Below, piece after piece: positions 1 to 5,338 of a stretch of DNA of 5,338 nucleotides. The translations under genes and the position numbers were made by a program. The stretch comes from an uncultured Bacteroidales bacterium (GTDB lineage Bacteria; Bacteroidota; Bacteroidia; Bacteroidales; FEN-979). The DNA lies in the NCBI GenBank assembly GCA_903928285.1, contig CAIYQH010000422.1:1-5338 (forward strand). The letters run 5' to 3'. Every line of letters begins with the position of its first letter. Position 1 is the first letter of the stretch. The notes under the pieces are model-generated. The model was not told the DNA's origin and did no database searches. It worked only from the letters and a program-made list of their open reading frames with translations.

Positions 1-1
1 A

Positions 2-478
2 TCAAACCTTGGGCAGCTTCTTGCTGCGAAAATGGGCTATTCTTTTGTTGATATCGATTATCTGTTCGAAGAACGGTTTCGGATCAGTGTCCTGGATTTT
101 TTCGAGAAATATGATGAAGATGGCTTCCGGAAAATTGAACAGTCATTGCTGGCTGAATCGACCGGTTGGGACCATGTTGTCATTTCAACAGGGGGAGGAA
201 CCCCCTGTTTTTTCGACAACATGAGGGTCATCAGGGAATCAGGTATCTCTGTTTATCTGCAATGGGAAGTTGAAAAACTGGTTCAGCGCCTTAAAATGGT
301 AAAACGAAAAAGGCCGCTGTTAAAGGATATTCATGAAAATGAGCTGGCAGACAGGGTAACCGCCCAACTGCGCGAAAGGGAATACTTTTACAATCAGGCT
401 GATTATGTGCTGGATGCCGCCACCCTGGATATGGATGCACTGGTGGCCATGATCGCAGGCAGGATCAATGAACGTTAG
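2..478 (+). CDS. aroK: Shikimate kinase, 5'-truncated by the window edge
   Basis: Shikimate kinase transfers the gamma-phosphate of ATP to the 3-hydroxyl of shikimate, the fifth step of the cytosolic pathway to chorismate. The frame is open to the left edge: the ten codons before the first ATG (position 32) read SNLGQLLAAK, the tail of a P-loop whose GxxGxGK part lies outside the window, so that ATG is internal. Numbering visible residues from position 2, I see the shikimate-binding DxD pair D17/D19 in FVDIDYLFEE, the FRxxE motif with substrate-binding R43, the GGG loop at 64-66, the lid sequence RPLL at 104-107, and RxxxY at 126-130 before QADYVLDA. About 158 residues are visible of the usual 170 or so, so roughly 12-15 are missing. 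It ends in TAG, overlapping the stop of the convergent methyltransferase gene. The GGGTPCFFDNM stretch resembles Bacteroidota enzymes. The aroK symbol rather than aroL is conventional; the two cannot be told apart here. Confidence 0.93.
   Translation, partial: SNLGQLLAAKMGYSFVDIDYLFEERFRISVLDFFEKYDEDGFRKIEQSLLAESTGWDHVVISTGGGTPCFFDNMRVIRESGISVYLQWEVEKLVQRLKMVKRKRPLLKDIHENELADRVTAQLREREYFYNQADYVLDAATLDMDALVAMIAGRINER
187..213 (+). repeat. Perfect inverted repeat with T-tract inside aroK, shaped like an intrinsic terminator
   Basis: Positions 187-195 (aacaggggg) and 201-209 (ccccctgtt) are exact reverse complements around a 5-base loop (aggaa). A run of six T spans 208-213, so on the plus strand this is a GC-rich 9-bp stem followed by a U-tract, the form of a Rho-independent terminator. 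It lies inside the shikimate kinase reading frame over the codons for TGGGTPCFF, a conserved active-site stretch. The sequence symmetry is certain. A role in termination or attenuation is not shown, and the structure may simply follow from the codons used for this motif. On the minus strand no T-tract follows the stem, so it is not a good terminator for the opposing methyltransferase operon. Confidence 0.4.
475..478. other. Convergent stop-codon overlap of aroK and rlmD
   Basis: The four bases TTAG serve both genes: TAG at 476-478 ends the shikimate kinase on the plus strand, and TTA at 475-477 read in reverse is the TAA stop of the methyltransferase. There is therefore no intergenic space for a terminator; each transcript must end inside, or beyond, the opposite gene. 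I saw no convincing terminator hairpin within about 60 bases on either side. Confidence 0.9.
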
Positions 479-1881
479 TCTCTGACTTTCAGTAACGCGA
501 CATTTTCAACATGATGTGTGTGCGGAAACATATCCACAGGTTGACATTTTTCCAGGATGTACAGATCGCTCATAAGCGCAATATCCCGGGCCTGTGTGGC
601 AGGATTGCAACTAACATAAACCACCTTCGGGGGCCTTGCCTCCAGGATTGACCGTACAACCTTTTCATGCATGCCATTCCTCGGCGGATCGGTGATGATC
701 ATATCTGGTCTGCCCTGGGTTTCGATAAATTCAGTTGTAAGGATCTTTTCAGTTTCACCCGCAAAAAACATAGTATTGCCAATCCCGTTAATCTGTGAGT
801 TTACCTCAGCATCGGCGATTGCCGCTTCTACTGATTCGATGCCGGTTACTTTCCTGACGTAAGGAGCAATGTAATTGGCAATGGTGCCCGTGCCGGTATA
901 GAGGTCGTAAACATGCTCCTGTCCGCCGAAACTGGCAAATTCAGCGGCAGTCCGGTACAGGTTTATTGCTTGCAGGGAATTGGTCTGGAAAAAGGAGGCT
1001 GGACCTATCCTGAACTCTGTTTCCTTACCGCCAGCCCTGAAAGGAGGCATTATTTCGGTAATATAGGGTTTCCCCCGGTAAAGGTTGAAGGTAAGGTCAT
1101 AAATTGTGTCGTTTTTCTTCGGGTTGATCACATAAAAAAGGCTGCTGATCTCCGGGAACCGGCCGGCCAGGTAATCCAGCATTTTAATGATCTCATCATC
1201 CTCATCGCGCACCACCAGGATGACCATCAGGCCGCCTGCTTCGGTATTGCGGATGATCAGGTTTCTGAGGAATCCCTGCCAGGTGCGGACATCGTAAAAA
1301 GAAAGGTTATTTTCCCGGGCATATTGCCTGGCTGCATCCCGGATGGCATTCGAGGGATCCTTCATGTGAAAGCACTCCTGGATATCAACAACCTTGTCAA
1401 AAAACTGCGGGATATGGAATCCCAGCGCATTGGTGTCGGGTGCATGATCCTCAGGGTTCCGGTCATCATCGGTTAACCAGCGGTGATTGGAGAAGGTGAA
1501 ATCCAGTTTGTTCCGGTAATAACGGGTTGCCGGGGAGGGTAATATGGGCAGGATCTCAGGGTGTGCTACCTTCCCGATCCTTGTCAGACTTTCATAAACC
1601 TGCTTCTGCTTGTAAAAAAGCTGTTCTTCATACTGCATGTTTTGCCAGCGGCACCCTCCGCACAAACCGAAATGCGAACAATGGGGCTGAATGCGTTTTG
1701 ATGAATATTCGTGGATATGAACTGCCTTGCCCTCCAGGAACTTCTTTTTTTTCCGTGTTATCTGGACGTCGACCACATCACCCGGAACGACATACGGAAT
1801 GAAGATAATCTTGTCATTGATCTTGCCAACAGCCATCCCTTCTGCCCCTGCATCAATAATCTCTACATTCTGATATATCAT
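475..1881 (-). CDS. rlmD: 23S rRNA (uracil-5-)-methyltransferase, RlmD/RumA type
   Basis: This enzyme uses S-adenosylmethionine to methylate C5 of a uridine in 23S rRNA (U1939 in E. coli numbering for RlmD). The 468-residue protein is complete. An N-terminal TRAM RNA-binding domain covers about residues 1-57. Four cysteines fit the family's [4Fe-4S] site: C68-x5-C74-x2-C77 (CSHFGLCGGC) and C170 in VVDIQEC. The methyltransferase domain has SFFQTN at 297-301, the SAM-binding loop YDLYTGTGTIA near 325-335, DPPRNGM at 398-404, catalytic nucleophile C425 in VYVSCNPAT, and the general-base glutamate E459 in HHVENVALL. About 20 extra residues lie between C77 and C170 compared with E. coli RumA as I remember it. 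The ATG at 1881 is chosen because it is one base from the upstream kinase stop and immediately precedes the TRAM domain; no clear Shine-Dalgarno is seen. Related RlmC, RlmCD or TrmA-type specificity cannot be excluded from sequence alone, but the Fe-S cysteines and TRAM domain together favour RlmD. Confidence 0.9.
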   Translation of the reverse strand: MIYQNVEIIDAGAEGMAVGKINDKIIFIPYVVPGDVVDVQITRKKKKFLEGKAVHIHEYSSKRIQPHCSHFGLCGGCRWQNMQYEEQLFYKQKQVYESLTRIGKVAHPEILPILPSPATRYYRNKLDFTFSNHRWLTDDDRNPEDHAPDTNALGFHIPQFFDKVVDIQECFHMKDPSNAIRDAARQYARENNLSFYDVRTWQGFLRNLIIRNTEAGGLMVILVVRDEDDEIIKMLDYLAGRFPEISSLFYVINPKKNDTIYDLTFNLYRGKPYITEIMPPFRAGGKETEFRIGPASFFQTNSLQAINLYRTAAEFASFGGQEHVYDLYTGTGTIANYIAPYVRKVTGIESVEAAIADAEVNSQINGIGNTMFFAGETEKILTTEFIETQGRPDMIITDPPRNGMHEKVVRSILEARPPKVVYVSCNPATQARDIALMSDLYILEKCQPVDMFPHTHHVENVALLKVRD

Positions 1882-1887
1882 TTCATG
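1879..1887 (-). other. Kinase stop / rlmD start junction, 1-base gap (probable translational coupling)
   Basis: On the minus strand the kinase gene ends with TGA at 1885-1883, followed by one base and then the methyltransferase ATG at 1881-1879. The local sequence reads GCATGAAATGATA. No purine-rich Shine-Dalgarno is evident in the preceding 25 bases, where the nearest purine run is part of the kinase codons. Such spacing usually means a shared mRNA and ribosome re-initiation from the upstream gene, which is an inference here. Confidence 0.7.
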
Positions 1888-4800
1888 CAGTTTCTATGTC
1901 TTCGTGTAACAAATATTTCCTGATAACCACGTAAAGGTCATCTTTACGGAAAGGTTTGGAAAGGTAGTCGTCCATTCCTGCCTCCATACATTTTTCCCGG
2001 TCGCCCGGCATTGCGATGGCTGTCAATGCAATGATCGGAATCCGTGAACCCTGGTTTTCCATTTTCCTGATTTCCCTTGTGGCCTGGAAACCATCCTTTT
2101 CTGGCATGTGAATATCCATGAAGACCAGATCAACCTTATGTTTGCCAAACATGACTACCGCCTCGTCACCATTGGCGGCACTGATAACGCTGACACCGGT
2201 TTTCAGCAACATGACGGTTAATAATTTCATGTTGATGTTATTGTCTTCGGCAACCAGGATGGTTTTTCCGGGATCCACCACAAGGTTGTCATCTTTGGAG
2301 GGTGAAATAAGGCCCGGCCGTTCATTTGCACGGGCTTTGCCCTGATTCAACAATTTGAAAAAGTCTTTCATCTTTACCGGTTTGGTGAGGTATTGCTGAA
2401 TGCCAAGGTTTTTGCACTGTTGAATAATGTTGTCTTTCTCCACTGACGAATACATGAAGATAATGGGCTTCATGTCCCTTGTCTGGCTTTTCCGGATCTC
2501 CTCCGCAACAGCAATTCCATCCATACCGGGCATGTGCATATCAAGGATCACCAGATCGAAGCTGTTGTTGGCATCATTGGCGGCCTGCAGTTCTCCAAGC
2601 GCTTCCTGCCCGCCCAGACTTACCGTGGATTCAATTCCCCAGTAGGTCAGCATATCCTTCATAATCTTGAGATTGGTCACATTGTCATCAACAACCAATA
2701 CCTTTTTGATATCCGGTTTTGCAAGTTTTATACCCTCAGCATGTTCCGGTACTACTTCAAGCGGTAATTCAAAACTAAAGGTGCTGCCAACGCCAAGCTC
2801 ACTTTCCACAACCAGCGAACCCTTCATGATTTTAGTGAGCATCTTTGAAATGGAGAGCCCCAATCCGGTTCCTCCATATTTACGCGTGGTTGAACTGTCG
2901 GCCTGGGTAAACTGGTCGAAAATATTCTGCAGCTTACTTTCCTCAATTCCTATCCCAGTGTCTTTGACACTGAAAACAACCCGGAGATTACCATTTTCAA
3001 TGGATGTACCAGGGCTCCGCCTGGCAGAAAGGAAAATTTCACCCTTATCGGTAAACTTAATCGCATTGCTGATAAAGTTTACAAGGATCTGCCTGATTCT
3101 TAGCGGATCACCAATAAAATATTCGGGTAATCCGGGCTCTATCTCGCACAATAACTCAAGGTTTTTATCAAAGGCTTTAACGGTCAGGATATCGACACTT
3201 TTTTCGAGGACATCATAGATGTTAAATTCCACATGCTCTATTTCAAGTTTTCCGGCTTCGATTTTTGAAAAGTCGAGGATGTCGTTGATGGTGTTCAGGA
3301 GCAGGTAGGCGGAGGTCTGTATCGATTCGAGATAATCCCGCTGACTGGTGGTCAGCGTTGTGGTCAACGCCAGCTCTGTCATTCCGATAACGCCATTCAT
3401 CGGTGTCCGGATCTCATGGCTCATGGTGGCAAGAAATTCAGACTTCGCCCTGTTGGCACGTTCGGCTTCATCCTTGGCCTTCTGGAGTGCCGTTTCAATT
3501 TGTTTTCGCTCTGTGATATCAATGAGGATGGCGATAACAGCAGGTTCGTTGTCATACATGATGGTATCGCCGCGGATGATGGTGTCTTTAATCTCACCTT
3601 TCCTGGTAATTGCCTGAATCTCATAGTCCTTTACATGCTCCGTACCTGCAATGCGTTTTTGCATGTTGCGCATAACAGTCTCCTTTGAACCTTCAGCAAT
3701 AAACTCCATGATATTTGCCCCGACCAGTTCTTCAGGCGTGGAACCAATCACGGTAAGGGCTGCATCATTAGCAAACAGGATCAGCCCGTTGCGGTGGATC
3801 AGGATAAGGTCGGGAAGTTTATGTACCAGGGTCGAATACCGTTGGTTACTGTCAAAGAGCGCTTGTTCAACAGTTTTCCGTTCGGTAATATCTTCAAAGC
3901 TTTCGATCCCCCCGATGACATTCCCTGCCGGATCCTTCAGCAGATCTACATTTTTTGATATAATCAGGGTCTGGCCCGATTTGTTACGGATACTGCATTC
4001 GCGGCTATGGATAGGCTTGGTAACAGCAGCGTCAAAAAGGCCGCAACGGTCATTGCAGGGGGAATCGGCGAAGGTAAAACAGGAATTTCCGATCATCTCC
4101 TGTTTGGTAAATCCCGTAATTGCCTCCGCCTGGGCATTCCAGCTTGTAATGTTCTGGTTGAGATCAACGGTAAACAAGGCGCTGGGGATCACTTTATACA
4201 GCAACTCGGCAAATTCCTTTGATTCCCGGAGTTCCTTTTCGGTCTGTTTCCGTTCGGTAATATCCTCTTTTATGGCAATATAACTGGTAACGGCTCCCTC
4301 CTGGTTTTTGATCGGTGCAATGCTGATCGATTCCCAGAAAAGTTCACCGTTTTTCTTTCTGTTGTTGATCTCTCCTTTCCATTCGTTACCCGATGAAATG
4401 GTTGCCCATAGGTTTTGGTAAAAGGCATCATCCTGCACGCCTGATTTTAAGATCCGGGTACTTTGGCCAAGGGCTTCAGCCGATGTGTAACCTGTAACTT
4501 CGGTAAACCGCTGGTTAACATATTCAATGGTGCCGTTCAGGTCGGTAATGATGATCGTGTTGGCACTTTGTTCGACGGCGGTAGATAATCTTTTTATCTG
4601 ATGGTCTGCCTGTTCCTTCTCGGCTATTTTACTGACAAGCGCAAGCTGCTGGGTATTATATTTCCGCATCAGCCGCGCGATATCGCCAAATTCATTCTGC
4701 TTATCGAGAAAATCCTTGGCAGAACCTATTTCCCCGCTCGACAGGCTCCTGGTGATCTGTTTAAGCGGTACAGACACCCACCTGTTTACGCAATAGAAAA

Positions 4801-5338
4801 AAACCAGGCAGATGATGATCAGGAACAATGAGCCAAAAATGGCTAAATAACCGAGTGCATTAAGGTCGGTCGCAATATGGTCGGTGCGGATAAACTTAAG
4901 ATAACCGGGATGGGTTCCGTTCATGCCGGGAAGCTCCTGGCAGAGTCCCGCCTGTTGTTCAGTAATGGATTGAACCGGGTTGGCTGGATCGTGCTGGTGA
5001 ATTTCAAGCGTCAACCCGGTCGCCTTTTCAATTTCGGTACGGTAAGACTGGTTCCAGGATACAGCTGCAATCAGGTATGCGCTGGGTTTCGTGCGATGCG
5101 CAATATCATAAGTAGGAACAACGGTACCACCAAAGATCTCAAAGAGTTTGCCATTTTGAAAAAGGAAGCTGTCAAAATAGCTGTTGCCGGAGAAAAGTTC
5201 TTTAATCTGCCCGGCTGTAAGCGCAAATCCTTTTCCAGATGTGTCGCAAACCGAAAAAATCATCTTTCCTTCCAGATCGTAGGTACCCAGGTAACTCATG
5301 CTAAAGGTTGAAATAACCGGATTAAGGTTGTTTTTCGC
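1883..5338 (-). CDS. Membrane-bound hybrid sensor histidine kinase (CHASE4-like, TM, HAMP, 3 PAS, HisKA, HATPase_c, 2 REC), 5'-truncated
   Basis: This is a hybrid two-component kinase. Residues are counted from the ATG at 5299; the frame stays open for 13 more codons to the window edge and no first transmembrane helix is seen, so the true start lies outside. In order: a CHASE4-like extracytoplasmic sensor (1-145); a transmembrane helix (about 149-170); HAMP (171-222, with P178 and NEFGDIA); a short coiled linker; PAS1 (237-350); PAS2 (361-473); PAS3 (484-598); HisKA with phospho-accepting H628 in SHEIRTP; HATPase_c with N-box N745, G1 DTGIGI from D780 and G2 GGTGLGL at 809-815; REC1 (866-985; D871/D872, phospho-acceptor D920, K973); and REC2 (1012-1130; E1018/D1019, D1062, T1093, K1115). 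Each PAS ends in DITERK. All catalytic motifs look intact. There is no HPt or DNA-binding domain, so phosphate must pass to an HPt protein encoded elsewhere. The ligand is unknown. The gene probably shares an mRNA with rlmD; its promoter is outside the window. Confidence 0.93.
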   Translation of the reverse strand, partial: AKNNLNPVISTFSMSYLGTYDLEGKMIFSVCDTSGKGFALTAGQIKELFSGNSYFDSFLFQNGKLFEIFGGTVVPTYDIAHRTKPSAYLIAAVSWNQSYRTEIEKATGLTLEIHQHDPANPVQSITEQQAGLCQELPGMNGTHPGYLKFIRTDHIATDLNALGYLAIFGSLFLIIICLVFFYCVNRWVSVPLKQITRSLSSGEIGSAKDFLDKQNEFGDIARLMRKYNTQQLALVSKIAEKEQADHQIKRLSTAVEQSANTIIITDLNGTIEYVNQRFTEVTGYTSAEALGQSTRILKSGVQDDAFYQNLWATISSGNEWKGEINNRKKNGELFWESISIAPIKNQEGAVTSYIAIKEDITERKQTEKELRESKEFAELLYKVIPSALFTVDLNQNITSWNAQAEAITGFTKQEMIGNSCFTFADSPCNDRCGLFDAAVTKPIHSRECSIRNKSGQTLIISKNVDLLKDPAGNVIGGIESFEDITERKTVEQALFDSNQRYSTLVHKLPDLILIHRNGLILFANDAALTVIGSTPEELVGANIMEFIAEGSKETVMRNMQKRIAGTEHVKDYEIQAITRKGEIKDTIIRGDTIMYDNEPAVIAILIDITERKQIETALQKAKDEAERANRAKSEFLATMSHEIRTPMNGVIGMTELALTTTLTTSQRDYLESIQTSAYLLLNTINDILDFSKIEAGKLEIEHVEFNIYDVLEKSVDILTVKAFDKNLELLCEIEPGLPEYFIGDPLRIRQILVNFISNAIKFTDKGEIFLSARRSPGTSIENGNLRVVFSVKDTGIGIEESKLQNIFDQFTQADSSTTRKYGGTGLGLSISKMLTKIMKGSLVVESELGVGSTFSFELPLEVVPEHAEGIKLAKPDIKKVLVVDDNVTNLKIMKDMLTYWGIESTVSLGGQEALGELQAANDANNSFDLVILDMHMPGMDGIAVAEEIRKSQTRDMKPIIFMYSSVEKDNIIQQCKNLGIQQYLTKPVKMKDFFKLLNQGKARANERPGLISPSKDDNLVVDPGKTILVAEDNNINMKLLTVMLLKTGVSVISAANGDEAVVMFGKHKVDLVFMDIHMPEKDGFQATREIRKMENQGSRIPIIALTAIAMPGDREKCMEAGMDDYLSKPFRKDDLYVVIRKYLLHEDIETA

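Noticed and set aside
194..214. Possible programmed -1 frameshift site: slippery T TTT TTC (208-214) in the correct phase with a GGAGGA sequence about 8 bases upstream.
   Set aside because: Shifted reading would run about 20 codons to a stop and yield a shikimate kinase lacking its lid and C-terminus. The heptamer is explained by two Phe codons in the conserved CFF motif, and Bacteroidota make little use of Shine-Dalgarno pairing.
913..1476. A 187-codon plus-strand open frame inside the methyltransferase gene, and similar long plus-strand frames inside the kinase gene (for example 2667-3218 and 3651-4283).
   Set aside because: They are antisense to clearly functional, motif-complete proteins, their translations show no recognisable domain, and they are expected shadows of long coding sequences.
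1910..1917. A minus-strand AATATTTG, one mismatch from the Bacteroidota -7 element TAnnTTTG, 28 bases before the rlmD ATG.
   Set aside because: No TTTG-type -33 element is found at the expected distance; the nearest TTTA is too close. It lies inside kinase codons, and one-mismatch matches are common by chance.
2440..2456. REC1 seemed to have tyrosine (Y950) in place of the conserved switch Thr/Ser when counted from the phospho-acceptor aspartate.
   Set aside because: Counting back from the conserved glycine G966 and lysine K973 puts S951 at the switch position, matching the common SSV form. The difference is a one-residue spacing shift, not a lost residue.
3875..4264. An exact 18-base repeat at 3875-3892 and 4247-4264.
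   Set aside because: Both copies encode the conserved PAS exit motif DITERK. The flanking PAS domains differ widely, and the third copy near 3501-3520 has diverged, so this is motif conservation with shared codon choice rather than a mobile or recent repeat.

Overview
The window is densely coded and holds three genes, two of them cut by its ends. From left to right they are: the 3' part of a shikimate kinase gene (plus strand, positions 2-478), a complete gene for an RlmD-type 23S rRNA m5U methyltransferase (minus strand, 475-1881), and most of a large membrane-bound hybrid sensor histidine kinase (minus strand, 1883 to the right edge). There is almost no intergenic DNA. The shikimate kinase and methyltransferase genes converge and overlap by 4 bases at their stop codons. 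The kinase and methyltransferase genes are co-directional and separated by a single base.

The organism is probably a member of the Bacteroidota. The shikimate kinase carries the GGGTPCFFDNM stretch that I associate with that phylum, the methyltransferase has an insert between its iron-sulfur cysteines, and no clear Shine-Dalgarno sequence precedes the methyltransferase start. This is an inference from family resemblance; no marker gene in the window settles it.

The kinase has the order: extracytoplasmic sensor (CHASE4-like), transmembrane helix, HAMP, three PAS domains, HisKA, HATPase_c, and two receiver domains. PAS1 has a NifL-like pattern (possible flavin) and PAS2 has four cysteines, so a redox or metal input is possible but unproven. 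It has no HPt domain and no DNA-binding output, so its phosphorelay partners must be encoded elsewhere. The methyltransferase is a housekeeping rRNA modification enzyme and is probably co-transcribed with, and translationally coupled to, the kinase. The shikimate kinase belongs to aromatic amino acid biosynthesis and is on the opposite strand, with no evident functional tie to the other two.

I did not find an obvious undescribed system. The points most worth a second look are a perfect terminator-shaped hairpin inside the shikimate kinase coding sequence, the four-cysteine PAS domain, and the tight coupling of a sensor kinase gene to an rRNA methyltransferase gene. I saw no tRNA, rRNA, CRISPR array, insertion sequence or attachment site.
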